Assembly (NCBI GenBank): GCA_002309415.1
Contig: DBXC01000005.1
Coordinates: forward strand, 62,771-126,770
Direction: 5' to 3'
Length of the DNA: 64,000 nucleotides
Source of the DNA: Dehalococcoidia bacterium UBA1222
GTDB lineage: Bacteria; Chloroflexota; Dehalococcoidia; Dehalococcoidales; UBA1222
Shown: positions 16,475 to 25,384 of the stretch, in pieces
How the letters are laid out: every line of letters begins with the position of its first letter
Numbering within the stretch: position 1 is the stretch's first letter
The notes under the pieces: generated by a model
What the model was told of the DNA's origin: nothing
The model's input: only the letters and a program-made list of their open reading frames with translations
Databases searched by the model: none
Made by a program: the position numbers and the translations under genes

Positions 16475-18292
16475 TTATTCCTCGCCGATGAGCACCAGAC
16501 TGTCCCCACGCCTGGGCTGGATGGGAACATTGTCGTCCAGTACTTGGAAATAACCCTCCAGAGTACGGATACCCAAGGGTGTGTAGCCGTGGGCGTAAAT
16601 CTGTCTACGAAACTCCCGTACTGTCATCTTTGTCTCAGAGATGCCGAAGTCCGCCAATGGCTTCAAATAGACTTCACAGCCTTGCTCGTCCAGAAGCTCG
16701 TTGAAAAGGGCTAGTCTTCGCGGGTCCTCCGCTACCTGGGCCAGCATCATGGCAGACATATCGGAGGCTACTACCACATCTTCTGAGCCGCTCTCGGCGA
16801 TGAGTTTTCGGTTGTTCTCACAGCGCATCTCTGCCGTGATGCTGAAATGCAACCCAAGCTTCTTTTTCAAGTTTCGGAGGCGGATGATGCGCACCATGGT
16901 ATCGGTATCCGCATCCTCGTCACTCTTCTTCGGGTCGGAGAGGACGATCAGATGAGTGGCGTCCTTCACCATGTCCCTCAGTGTCTCCTCGGAATCCGCA
17001 ATGCGGTAGTCCGGAATGATCTCAGAAGCGAAGCTCTCTCTTTTTGGGAAATATTCCTCAAATTCGGAAGGGGTAAGGCCAGCCAGTCGGATCCGCTCCA
17101 CGTTGTCCGGCAGTTCCTGGATGACTGTGGGGAGGGATTCGTTGACGCCCAAGATCGCCACCTCCGGGATAGGTTGCAGGGGCGGAAAATTCTTCTTTAC
17201 TGGCTCTGTCACTTCCTCAGGACGATCCAGCTTTGCGTTTCCCTGTTCTTCTTCAAACACCACTAGCAGGTCCCCCTGCAGAATCTGAGTATCAAGGTCG
17301 GGATTTACCAGCAACTCTCCCTCTCGGTACAGGCCCACGGCGATGCCGTTAACGAGAGCCAGTGCAACCTTCCAGTAGGGCATACCACAGACGTCCGGAA
17401 TCTCCTCAAAGTAGAATTCAAAGCCCGTAAAATCGATCATTTCCAGGAAAGCCGGAAAGATGCCAGGCTGGGTGGCGGAGTGGGCGATGAGCCGGGCCAC
17501 CACGTTGCTGGAACGTAGAATAGAAATTCCTCCATCGGAAACGATATTTTTGGGAAAAGCGTCAGCTGAGGCATCCACAGCAGCTATAATCTTCGGCCTC
17601 TGATTTACGTCCTTCAGCAGAGCATTCACCGCCAGATAGGTCTTGATGGTCTTCCCAGCGTCCCGGTTGCAGATGATTATCCGGGATGCGGAGGGAATGT
17701 TGCAGCACTCTAGCTCAGCGGTGATCTCCGTACTGGCGTTGATAGTCACCAGACGGATATTCTTCGGTACATTTACGTTCGTACGGATGTCTTGCTCCAT
17801 TTCCACACGGGCCATGACATCAGCTACCACAATGGTGCGCTTTTCTCCCCCAACGGAAATCATAATCTGCTCCAGCAGGGCGTACTCACCAGAGCGGAAT
17901 CCCAGTACCACCACGTGGCCTTTCTCCAGGATATGTGGGTTTTCAGTCTGAAGCGCCAGAAGCTTGCCCCGCATGGATGTGGAAAAAATGCTGATGAGCA
18001 TGCTGGTGTAGATCATGCCTGTGAGACCAAGAAGAGTATAGAGGACTACATAGAGCGGAGAGCCTGAATCGGATGCGGGGAAAGTGGTGCTCATGGCCGC
18101 CCTCAGGTTGTCCCATAAGAGAGCGAGAACGTTCTTCCCATCCGCCAGATGGAACACTACTACCAGCACGGTCACAAGAATCGCCATGAATAGCACAACG
18201 GCCAGAAGTAGCTTTATCATGCTGGATGTGCCCTTCGACATATTGCGCTCCAGCCAGTAGCGGAATCGTTTTCCAAATGTAATTTTTTTCAT
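16475..18292 (-). CDS. CASTOR/POLLUX-like ion channel with RCK-type domains
   Basis: A 605-residue membrane protein. Two hydrophobic segments (about residues 23-55 and 80-105) enclose a short pore-like region with SDSGSP, followed by a long cytosolic part with Rossmann-type RCK/TrkA_N folds (HVVVLGFRSGEYALLEQI; later VAILGVNES). This is the organisation of CASTOR/POLLUX-type cation channels. The gene is GC-rich (36 of 60 bases at 17101-17160) compared with its neighbours, which suggests horizontal acquisition. The ATG at 18292 has only a distant AAGGG. Exact ion selectivity is unknown. Confidence 0.75.
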   Translation of the reverse strand: MKKITFGKRFRYWLERNMSKGTSSMIKLLLAVVLFMAILVTVLVVVFHLADGKNVLALLWDNLRAAMSTTFPASDSGSPLYVVLYTLLGLTGMIYTSMLISIFSTSMRGKLLALQTENPHILEKGHVVVLGFRSGEYALLEQIMISVGGEKRTIVVADVMARVEMEQDIRTNVNVPKNIRLVTINASTEITAELECCNIPSASRIIICNRDAGKTIKTYLAVNALLKDVNQRPKIIAAVDASADAFPKNIVSDGGISILRSSNVVARLIAHSATQPGIFPAFLEMIDFTGFEFYFEEIPDVCGMPYWKVALALVNGIAVGLYREGELLVNPDLDTQILQGDLLVVFEEEQGNAKLDRPEEVTEPVKKNFPPLQPIPEVAILGVNESLPTVIQELPDNVERIRLAGLTPSEFEEYFPKRESFASEIIPDYRIADSEETLRDMVKDATHLIVLSDPKKSDEDADTDTMVRIIRLRNLKKKLGLHFSITAEMRCENNRKLIAESGSEDVVVASDMSAMMLAQVAEDPRRLALFNELLDEQGCEVYLKPLADFGISETKMTVREFRRQIYAHGYTPLGIRTLEGYFQVLDDNVPIQPRRGDSLVLIGEE

Positions 18293-18677
18293 CTTGTCTG
18301 CCGACCCTTTCCATCCTCAGATGATTTGATTGAACGTTTCATAGGAACACATTAAATGCGCCTCTGTCAACTTCCACCTCTGCTGTTTGACTTATTTCCA
18401 GTGTTCTGGATCCCAAGTGAAGCCCTCCATTTGTTTTGACTTTGTAGCCAGATAATAACGTTTTGAAAATGATGATTGTTACTGATCTGACGATATCAGC
18501 AAAATGCTGTTTAGATGAATGGATACATAGGCTATGATAAATCAGGATGATATAATATGGTCGTATGCTGATAATGTCAATGCAATAGCTAGGAACCCTT
18601 CAAGGAAAGGAATTGGATCCGTTCATTCAATTCCAAGCATAGTGGGCGTGGCATTTGAAGGTTTAGAAGTACAAAAT
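18293..18677. other. Intergenic region without recognisable gene
   Basis: This gap of 385 bases separates the divergent channel and TlpA genes. The TlpA frame is open for 48 codons upstream of its signal peptide, but that part has no family similarity. TATAAT-like stretches occur near 18549-18556 (gatataatatgg), which could be the promoter of the redox operon. I see nothing else. Confidence 0.4.
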
Positions 18678-19262
18678 ATGAAGAAATTCGTAAGCGTTGT
18701 CTTAGCTCTGATAATGATGTCTGTCGTGCTTTTTGGATGCACCGGTGGAGGTACAACTACTGAGAATGGTGGACGAACTGAGAGCAACGGGAAGACCCAA
18801 CGAGTCACTGAACTGGTTGATATCAATTCATTCTCAGCCAAAACTACCGGGGGAGGTACTTTTACAGAAAAAGATCTTGCTCCTTATGATCTGACCGTCA
18901 TCAATTTCTGGGCGACTTTCTGTGCACCTTGCCTCAAGGAAATGCCGGCACTGGCGATGCTTCAGAAAAAGCTTCCAAAAAACATCCAGCTCATCACTGT
19001 CTGTCTTGATGCTAATAAACCAACTAACGATATCGATGCCATTCTGGTTCGTTCGAAACTTGACGGCATTACTCTGGTCTCCGGAAAGGGAGATCTAAAT
19101 AAGCTGATGATGCAGGTCACAAAGATACCGACCAGTGTGTTTGTGGACAGTAAAGGCAATATGGTCCTGCCTGAACTGATCGGCAGGCCTAAAAACCTGG
19201 AAGAAACATACATCCAATTGATCAATCAAGCACTCAAAGGCATGGGCAAGGCTCCTATTTAA
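18678..19262 (+). CDS. TlpA-family thioredoxin-like lipoprotein
   Basis: A 194-residue exported thioredoxin-fold protein. The signal peptide ends in a lipobox (LFGC, cysteine 21), followed by a Thr/Gly-rich linker and a TlpA/ResA-type domain with the CXXC site C82-A-P-C85 (FWATFCAPCLKEMP) and the cis-proline region KIPTSVFVD. It probably exchanges disulfides outside the membrane. The ATG at 18678 was chosen because the signal peptide begins there. It is the first gene of a four-gene redox operon; the next ATG overlaps its stop codon. Confidence 0.88.
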   Translation: MKKFVSVVLALIMMSVVLFGCTGGGTTTENGGRTESNGKTQRVTELVDINSFSAKTTGGGTFTEKDLAPYDLTVINFWATFCAPCLKEMPALAMLQKKLPKNIQLITVCLDANKPTNDIDAILVRSKLDGITLVSGKGDLNKLMMQVTKIPTSVFVDSKGNMVLPELIGRPKNLEETYIQLINQALKGMGKAPI

Positions 19263-19408
19263 TGAGCATTAAGACATTAAATATCATTCGTATCGTCCTG
19301 CTTGTTGTTGCAATCGTCCTGATCGTTATCGGGCTGATCCAGGGACAATATTTTTCGGTCTTATCAAAGGCTATAAGGATTTGTCTGGAATGCATCGGAA
19401 TCGCATGA
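19262..19408 (+). CDS. CD1871A-family CXXC peptide (48 residues)
   Basis: A short gene whose ATG overlaps the TlpA stop (TAATG) and whose stop overlaps the next start (ATGA). It encodes one hydrophobic helix (IIRIVLLVVAIVLIVIGLI) followed by a C-terminal ICLECIGIA motif with a CXXC pair. This matches the small CD1871A-type family that is usually found next to membrane 4Fe-4S proteins and TlpA. A role in passing electrons or disulfides across the membrane is inferred from context. Confidence 0.8.
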   Translation: MSIKTLNIIRIVLLVVAIVLIVIGLIQGQYFSVLSKAIRICLECIGIA

Positions 19409-20298
19409 CAACAGATGATGCAGCGAAACGCCAGGACAGATTCCGCACGATCATTCAGCTGGCAGCTACGGTATTCTTCAATGGCTATGCTGCAGGTTTC
19501 TTAAAGGCCGATATCTTTACCGGAAGAACAAAAGGCGTATGTGTCCCGGTCCTGAACTGTTATTCATGTCCTGGTGCGCTCGGTGCTTGTCCTATAGGTT
19601 CTCTTCAGTCACTGATCGGGAATACTGGGAGCAGTATCCCATTCTATGTATTGGGTTCCTTGATGCTCTTTGGTGTATTGTTCGGTAGACTTTTATGCGG
19701 GTTTCTGTGTCCCTTTGGGTTCATACAGGACCTGTTGCATAAGATCCCGTTGAAAAAGATCAGTGTTCCGCAGAAGATCGACAGACCGCTCCGATGGCTA
19801 AAATATGCTGTCCTGTTGTTGTTTGTTGTTGCTCTGCCGGTATTTACTGCCGTGAAAGATGGATACACTGTTCCGTATTTCTGTGAATGGATATGCCCCG
19901 CCGGTACACTGGAAGCGGGCATACCGCTCGTGATCCTCGATCCTGGTTTGCGTGCTCTTATAGGGGCTCTTTTTGACTGGAAAGTTGTATTGCTTGTTTT
20001 GATATTGATCGGTTCTGTTTTTGTGCCAAGACTCTTTTGCCGATATCTCTGTCCGCTGGGTGCAGTATATGCGCTCTTCAACCGTTTCGCTCTCTATCGC
20101 ATGGAGTTGAATCAGAATAAATGTGTGAAATGCGGACGTTGCAGTGAGGTCTGTCCTATGGCCGTCGATGTGATCAAAGACATCAACAGTCCGGAATGTA
20201 TCAGATGCGGAAAGTGCAAAGCGATCTGTCCAGAAGGAGCACTTACCAGCGATTATTCTATATGTAAGAAACAGCCTGAATCGGTCGGTGAGGAGTAG
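19405..20298 (+). CDS. Membrane 4Fe-4S protein, NapH/CcoG-like
   Basis: A 297-residue polytopic membrane protein with several membrane segments, membrane-associated Cys motifs (NCYSCPGALGACP, CGFLCPFGF, CEWICPAG, CRYLCPLGA) and a C-terminal double ferredoxin domain (CVKCGRCSEVCP and CIRCGKCKAICP). It belongs to the NapH-like family, which moves electrons from the quinol pool or cytosol across the membrane. I chose the ATG at 19405 because of the ATGA overlap; an in-frame ATG at 19390 is possible. The operon context suggests that it reduces TlpA through the CXXC peptide. Confidence 0.85.
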   Translation: MTTDDAAKRQDRFRTIIQLAATVFFNGYAAGFLKADIFTGRTKGVCVPVLNCYSCPGALGACPIGSLQSLIGNTGSSIPFYVLGSLMLFGVLFGRLLCGFLCPFGFIQDLLHKIPLKKISVPQKIDRPLRWLKYAVLLLFVVALPVFTAVKDGYTVPYFCEWICPAGTLEAGIPLVILDPGLRALIGALFDWKVVLLVLILIGSVFVPRLFCRYLCPLGAVYALFNRFALYRMELNQNKCVKCGRCSEVCPMAVDVIKDINSPECIRCGKCKAICPEGALTSDYSICKKQPESVGEE

Positions 20299-20304
20299 GG
20301 AGCA

Positions 20305-20745
20305 ATGAGGATCGAATTCGGCGGAAATGTCATCGATATCGACAGCGTGAAGACTGCGGGATACTGTAATACTCTGCCTGTTGTGACCGATGAATGCGAC
20401 TGTCCCGGATGCCGCAACTTTGTTAAAGCAACCGCCGATTTCCCTGATAAAGTCAGAGAATTCTTTAATGAATTGGGGATGGATCCCAAAAAGGCATCTG
20501 AAGTGTATGTCTATGGCGCAGTCGATGAAGGGAAATCCGTCTATTACGGAGGGTTATATCATATGTGTGGTACGATCCTGAATGATGGTGACTCAGACGC
20601 ATCATATAAGATCACAGGTCGTTATTCGGTGAGATTTACCAAAGAGATCGATCTTCCCGAAGAGAACATGCCACAGGATATGATCCAGATGGAGATAGAC
20701 TTCACGTCTGTCCCATGGATGCTTTCTGAAGAGAATCCGTATTAG
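20305..20745 (+). CDS. Conserved small protein with CDCPGC motif
   Basis: A 146-residue soluble protein of unknown function. It has an early CDCPGCRNF motif (about residues 32-40), suggesting metal or cluster binding, and no signal peptide or membrane segment. I recall similar proteins annotated as hypothetical in Clostridia. GGGAG precedes the ATG. It is 6 bases from the 4Fe-4S gene and so is probably the fourth gene of the redox operon. It converges with the next gene with a 4-base overlap. Confidence 0.7.
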   Translation: MRIEFGGNVIDIDSVKTAGYCNTLPVVTDECDCPGCRNFVKATADFPDKVREFFNELGMDPKKASEVYVYGAVDEGKSVYYGGLYHMCGTILNDGDSDASYKITGRYSVRFTKEIDLPEENMPQDMIQMEIDFTSVPWMLSEENPY

Positions 20746-21392
20746 CGGTGTTTGAAATAAAAACCGTGTTTCTTTAATGCCTTATCCAGAAATACCCTGA
20801 GTTCATCGCATTTCATGATGCTCTCATAGCAGCTGCCCCAACACATCTTTGCGATGTCTTCTTGGGTTTTGTACCGGTAGAAGTCTTTCGGTAAGTAGAA
20901 ATCGATGTCACCGCCGCCGCTGCTTCCGGCACTGGAGCCTTGGCAGAAATTAGATTGTCTGATTTCAGGTTTCGATCCGGGCTGGAATCTCAGAGTGATG
21001 ACATCTGTCCCCCATGGTTCAGAATAGTCACCGGCACGTCCGATGACGAAATCGGAATGGATGAAACTTATATTGTTCTCTCTTGCAAAACGTTCGGCAT
21101 AGGTATCGAACTTGCCGCGGATCAGGACACTATTGTCCCTGAATAGCTTAAGTGTGTTTTCTGTCAATCCAAGGTTTTTGACCGAGCTGGCTATCTCCAA
21201 CTCTCCAATGGTGGGGATAAGATCAAAGAATCCCTTTTCGACTTCTTCGATGCCGTCATCCAGTTCGAATGCGATCTGACGCGGTCCGGTCAGATATTCA
21301 TGACCTTTCCACCAATCCAGATCTTTTATGCAGAGGAACTTATCTCCATATGCGTGGAGTCCCGTCCTTTTATGGCTGCTGCTGATGTTCAT
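20742..21392 (-). CDS. Hypothetical protein with leucine-rich-like segment
   Basis: A 216-residue cytoplasmic protein that I do not recognise. The middle (LEIASSVKNLGLTENTLKLF and following) has a leucine-repeat-like rhythm, and a Gly/Ser stretch (GSSAGSSGGGD) separates it from a C-terminal helical region. The ATG at 21392 is preceded by GGGAGG; the longer open frame upstream is not needed. It is divergent from tatD. Confidence 0.7.
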   Translation of the reverse strand: MNISSSHKRTGLHAYGDKFLCIKDLDWWKGHEYLTGPRQIAFELDDGIEEVEKGFFDLIPTIGELEIASSVKNLGLTENTLKLFRDNSVLIRGKFDTYAERFARENNISFIHSDFVIGRAGDYSEPWGTDVITLRFQPGSKPEIRQSNFCQGSSAGSSGGGDIDFYLPKDFYRYKTQEDIAKMCWGSCYESIMKCDELRVFLDKALKKHGFYFKHR

Positions 21393-21465
21393 AGGATGCC
21401 TCCCTGGTATCGCTATCATAGCACAAACGCGGAAGTATGCTAGAATTCTTGAGATTGGAAAAATG

Positions 21466-22242
21466 ATGCTCATAGACTCACATTGTCATCTAGATGCTGA
21501 ACAGTTCGATTCCGACAGAGAAGATGTTATCAAAAATGCCTTCGATAACGGAGTTTCTGTCATGGTGTCTTTAGGTGCTGATATTGAGACCAGTAAGACT
21601 AATATCAGGATCGCAGGGTCCCATGACGGTATCTATGCCGCCTGCGGTATCCATCCTGAGAACTGTTTGGAAACGACTTCTGATGACATTAAAGAGATTT
21701 TCCATCTGATTGAGATGAATAAGAAGATCGTCGCGGTCGGTGAGATCGGACTCGATCTTCATTATGCCGAAGCACCTATCGAAAAACAGATAGAAGTGCT
21801 CATTCCTCAGATGGACTATGCCGAATCCAAGGGGCTGCCCTGGGTCATCCACTGCCGAGATGCAGAAAACGAACTCAAAGAGATCATCGAAAAACGCGAT
21901 TACGACGGTTCATGGACTCCTGGTGTCATCCATTGCTTCAACGGTTCTGCCGAGGCTGCTGAGATGTACATGGAAAAGGGTTTCTATGTCTCACTGGGAT
22001 GCTATATCGGTTATCCTTCTGCCAGAAACCTCGTCGACATCATCAAGAAGTTCAGGTTGGACAGGATAATGTTGGAGACGGACTCTCCGTATCTTCCTCC
22101 ACAGAAGAAACGCGGACAGAGGAATGAGCCGGCATATGTCGTGAGCGCTGCTGAAAAGCTTGCGGAGATCTTTGATCTGTCTGTTGATGAGATTGCACGG
22201 ATAACTACGGAAAACGCCCGTAGGTTCTTTAAGCTTTCTTAG
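21466..22242 (+). CDS. tatD: TatD-family metal-dependent hydrolase
   Basis: A 258-residue TatD/YcfH-type TIM-barrel deoxyribonuclease. It has the N-terminal metal ligands IDSHCHLD, GEIGLD, VIHCRDA, GVIHCFNGS and LETDSPYLPP. The consecutive ATGs at 21463 and 21466 are both possible; the latter gives the usual MLIDSHCH start and better spacing from GGA. Its last 14 bases overlap the convergent nth gene. Confidence 0.93.
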   Translation: MLIDSHCHLDAEQFDSDREDVIKNAFDNGVSVMVSLGADIETSKTNIRIAGSHDGIYAACGIHPENCLETTSDDIKEIFHLIEMNKKIVAVGEIGLDLHYAEAPIEKQIEVLIPQMDYAESKGLPWVIHCRDAENELKEIIEKRDYDGSWTPGVIHCFNGSAEAAEMYMEKGFYVSLGCYIGYPSARNLVDIIKKFRLDRIMLETDSPYLPPQKKRGQRNEPAYVVSAAEKLAEIFDLSVDEIARITTENARRFFKLS

Positions 22243-22873
22243 AAGGGCAGTATTCTTTTACCGCACATTCACTGCATTTAGGTCTGTTGGCGATACAGAC
22301 TTGTCTCCCATGCTGCACAAGAAGCGTGTTGGTGATGCCCCAGTCTGATTCGGGGATCTTTGCCATCAGGTCGCGTTCGATGATCACAGGATTATCTGAT
22401 GCGGTCAGTCCTAGCAACTGGGCGATCCTCTTCACGTGAGTATCGACGGCGATGCCGACATTGATGCCGAAAGCGTGATGCAGGACGATATTGGCGGTCT
22501 TCCTGGCGACTCCGGGGAGAGTAAGGAGCTCTTCCATGGTGCTGGGTACTACATTGCCATATCTTTCGGTGATGACCTTGGCAGCACCCTGGATGTTCTT
22601 AGCTTTATTGTGATAGAAACCGGTGGAGAAGATCATCTGTTCCAGTTCTTTGATGTCGATAGCGGCATAATCCTTGGGTTCAGGGCATCTGGCAAAGAGA
22701 GCAGGGGTCACCTTGTTGACGCCGGCATCGGTAGCCTGTGCCGAAAGGATCGTTGCGACCAATAGCTCCATGGGCGTCTTGAAGTCTAATGCGATGTAGT
22801 CGGTGGAATAGACTTTCTTCAGGGCGTCGAATATCTCTTTTACGTTATCCGCTTTCTTTTTCATATCAGTCAT
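22229..22873 (-). CDS. nth: Endonuclease III
   Basis: A 214-residue base-excision repair glycosylase/AP lyase for oxidised pyrimidines. The helix-hairpin-helix LPGVARKTANIV contains the catalytic lysine K125, the catalytic aspartate is D144 (VDTHVKR), and the C terminus has the [4Fe-4S] motif C193-x6-C200-x2-C203-x5-C209. The start is uncertain between 22873 and 22864, neither with a strong site; upstream extension is unlikely to be coding. Confidence 0.95.
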   Translation of the reverse strand: MTDMKKKADNVKEIFDALKKVYSTDYIALDFKTPMELLVATILSAQATDAGVNKVTPALFARCPEPKDYAAIDIKELEQMIFSTGFYHNKAKNIQGAAKVITERYGNVVPSTMEELLTLPGVARKTANIVLHHAFGINVGIAVDTHVKRIAQLLGLTASDNPVIIERDLMAKIPESDWGITNTLLVQHGRQVCIANRPKCSECAVKEYCPSKKA

Positions 22874-22937
22874 CTTATCAAAAAGGGGCTGTTGGGTTAA
22901 ACTATTGTGCAAATAGTTGCTGAAGGAGTCAGCAGAT

Positions 22938-23501
22938 ATGGATTTCATCAAGAAAGTTTTCGGAAGCTATATCTTTGAAGGTCTCATATTGACGGCTATC
23001 GGTGTCGTACTCGTCATCTGGCCGAACGAGGCTTTGAACATCATGTGCATCGCCATCGGTGCTTTCCTGATCCTCCTGGGCCTCATCAAGCTCATCTTAT
23101 TCTTCTCTAAGAACAAGGATAACCGTAAGATCCTCGCATTGCTCTTAGGCATCATTGAGACTGCTTTGGGTATCGTGATGATCTTGAGCTCAAGATTCTT
23201 TATCGATTTCTTCCAGATCGTTACCGGTGTGATTCTAGTATACGGTGCTGTGATCATGTTCTTCGGCGCTCTCAAGCTGCGCATGCTTCCCGGTCCGCTC
23301 TTCATCATTTCGATTCTTTTGGCGATTCTGACCTTCGTGCTTGCAGTCGTAATGTTCATCAATCCTACCCAGTTTGCTTCCTTCATGACCCGGCTCATGG
23401 GTATTGCACTGGCTATCGAAGGTTTGTCGATGATCGTTGTCATGAGTAAGATCAAACGGGAACTGGATAAGCTTCACGAAGAATCAGATATCATCATCTA
23501 G
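22938..23501 (+). CDS. DUF308 (HdeD-like) membrane protein
   Basis: A 187-residue protein with six hydrophobic helices in three similar pairs, typical of the DUF308/HdeD family of small membrane proteins of unclear function. The ATG at 22938 has AGGAG nine bases upstream. It is transcribed alone and ends at a bidirectional terminator. Confidence 0.8.
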   Translation: MDFIKKVFGSYIFEGLILTAIGVVLVIWPNEALNIMCIAIGAFLILLGLIKLILFFSKNKDNRKILALLLGIIETALGIVMILSSRFFIDFFQIVTGVILVYGAVIMFFGALKLRMLPGPLFIISILLAILTFVLAVVMFINPTQFASFMTRLMGIALAIEGLSMIVVMSKIKRELDKLHEESDIII

Positions 23502-23524
23502 CAAGTAATTGTTTTGAAGAAAAA

Positions 23525-23554
23525 AAAAGGACACATGTTATCTTGTGTCCTTTT
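23525..23554. terminator. Bidirectional terminator
   Basis: An 11-base-pair stem AAAAGGACACA/TGTGTCCTTTT with an 8-base loop, A-rich on one side and T-rich on the other, serves the convergent DUF308 and thioredoxin genes. Confidence 0.85.
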
Positions 23555-23574
23555 CGTTTTGTGACGATTAGTAA

Positions 23575-23889
23575 TTAGAGCAGGTTATCGATTCGGCTCT
23601 TGAGTTCAGCTTCAGGAAGTGCACCAACGGTGGTGTCGACGACTTCGCCCTTGTCCATGTAGAGGAGATTAGGGATGCTCATGACATGATACTGGCGGGG
23701 AGTTCTGTTCTCATCTGTATTCATCTTGCAGAACTTAACTTTGCCGGCATATTCCTCGGACAGTTTGTCAACGACGGGAGAAAGCATTCGGCAGGGACCG
23801 CACCACGGAGCCCAGAAATCGACAACAACGGGGATATCGGATTTCAAAACTTCAGCTTCGAAAGTCTGATCAGTTACTTCAATTACCAT
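23575..23889 (-). CDS. trxA: Thioredoxin
   Basis: A 104-residue classical thioredoxin with WCGPC (C30 and C33) and the cis-proline region SIPNLLYM. AGGAG lies eight bases before the ATG at 23889; the longer open frame is not used. No thioredoxin reductase is nearby. Confidence 0.95.
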   Translation of the reverse strand: MVIEVTDQTFEAEVLKSDIPVVVDFWAPWCGPCRMLSPVVDKLSEEYAGKVKFCKMNTDENRTPRQYHVMSIPNLLYMDKGEVVDTTVGALPEAELKSRIDNLL

Positions 23890-24058
23890 TCCATTTTCTC
23901 CTAAGCTAATGATAATAATATTATAACCTATCACTTAAGACTATTTATTGACTGAAATCACATTAATCTGTTTTAAGTTCGTTTTGATTGACTCACTACG
24001 TATACATAGTTAGAATTGAGCTACAAAACATGACTTTACATTTTGAGGTGTTGAATAT

Positions 24059-25312
24059 ATGGAAAACAAAATGATTGCAGTTGTTATGGCCGCAGGCCAG
24101 GGCAGTCGTATGGTCCCTTTGACCGACAGACGACCTAAGCCCATGATCGAAGTCGCCAGCAAACCTATCGTTGAGCATCTGCTCATCCAGCTGATCAATG
24201 GCGGTATCAAGGACTTCATCTTCATCGTCGGTTACCGAAACGATGTGATCGAGAACTATTTTGGTGATGGTTCCAAATGGAATTGCCATATCGAGTACGT
24301 CCAGCAGGAAGGACCTATCGGTACCGGTCATGCTGTACTTCTTTCTGAAGGCAAAGTCGGCGAAGAGTTCCTCGTCGTCAATGCCGATATGTACATCGCC
24401 GCTTCCGATATCGCTGAATTCATCAAAATCCCTGGAAACGTACTCGCTGTCCAGAAGGTCAAAGATGTTTCACGCTACGGTGCCGTCGAGGTCAACAACG
24501 GCTATGTCGCCGGTATCCGCGAGAAGCTGGCTAATTCTGAATCAAAACTTGCATCCGTCGGTATGTACAAGTTCACCCGTGAGATTTTCCGTGCTCTCCA
24601 CGAGATTCCTCTGTCTCCCAGAGGCGAATATGAACTTCCTACCGCTATGCAGGTCCTTATCGATGAGGACGAGGAATCGTTCCGAGCATATAACTGTCTG
24701 ACATGGTGGGACGTCAGTTATCCTTGGGATCTTATCGAATTCAATAGATACATCATGTCTAATCTCGAGACCAAGATCGAAGGTACCATCGAAGACGGCG
24801 TAGTCGTCAAAGGCACTCTTCAGCTCGGCAAGGGTTCTGTTATCATGAGCGGCTGCTATATCCAGGGCACTGTTACTATCGGTGAAAACTGTATCATCGA
24901 ACCCTGCTGCTTCCTTAAGAAGGGTACTTCTATCGGCAACAACGTCAAGATCGGTTTCGCCAGCAAGATTGCTAATGCCATCATCATGGACAATACCCGC
25001 ACTGCTGCCCGCAACTACATTGCAGACAGTGTCATCGGTGAAGGCTGCTACTTTGGTAACGGCGCTAACGTTACCTGCCGACGTCTCGATAACGAATATG
25101 TCAGCGTTTACGGTGAATCTACTCAGCGCAGGAAGTTCGGCTGCGTCATGGGCGATCAGGCCAGTGTCTCCGCCAATGCTACCGTCTGTGCCGGCAGCAA
25201 CGTGATGTCCGGTCAGATCATCCTTCCCGGTACCGTCTTCTCCGGCGGTTCATCTGATGCCAATCTCATCGAATATGAAGTCGATGATGATGACGTCACA
25301 TTCAGCTTCTAG
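24059..25312 (+). CDS. Sugar-1-phosphate nucleotidylyltransferase with left-handed beta-helix
   Basis: A 417-residue two-domain protein. The N-terminal nucleotidyltransferase domain has the signature MAAGQGSRMVPLTDRRPKPMIEV, the EGPIGTGHAVL segment and VNADMY. The C-terminal part (from about residue 245) is a hexapeptide-repeat left-handed beta-helix, as in GlmU and archaeal bifunctional sugar-1-phosphate enzymes. It probably makes an activated sugar such as UDP-GlcNAc or dTDP-glucose; the exact sugar is not readable. GAGGTG precedes the ATG. It is monocistronic with its own terminator. Confidence 0.85.
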   Translation: MENKMIAVVMAAGQGSRMVPLTDRRPKPMIEVASKPIVEHLLIQLINGGIKDFIFIVGYRNDVIENYFGDGSKWNCHIEYVQQEGPIGTGHAVLLSEGKVGEEFLVVNADMYIAASDIAEFIKIPGNVLAVQKVKDVSRYGAVEVNNGYVAGIREKLANSESKLASVGMYKFTREIFRALHEIPLSPRGEYELPTAMQVLIDEDEESFRAYNCLTWWDVSYPWDLIEFNRYIMSNLETKIEGTIEDGVVVKGTLQLGKGSVIMSGCYIQGTVTIGENCIIEPCCFLKKGTSIGNNVKIGFASKIANAIIMDNTRTAARNYIADSVIGEGCYFGNGANVTCRRLDNEYVSVYGESTQRRKFGCVMGDQASVSANATVCAGSNVMSGQIILPGTVFSGGSSDANLIEYEVDDDDVTFSF

Positions 25313-25326
25313 TTTCGTATAGAAAC

Positions 25327-25364
25327 AAAAAAGGGACTGATCTAAGAAGGTCAGTCCCTTTTTT
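25327..25364. terminator. Strong bidirectional terminator
   Basis: AAAAAAGGGACTGA pairs with TCAGTCCCTTTTTT around a 10-base loop, between the convergent nucleotidyltransferase and DUF362 genes. Confidence 0.9.
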
Positions 25365-25384
25365 AGTGTCATTTCACTGTGAAA

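Noticed and set aside
18361..18460. Possible gene fragment on the minus strand upstream of the channel gene
   Set aside because: Translation gives only about 22 residues between stops in the best frame, with no recognisable motif.
18534..18677. N-terminal extension of the TlpA gene
   Set aside because: The 48 added residues have no signal-peptide character, and the real signal peptide starts at 18678.
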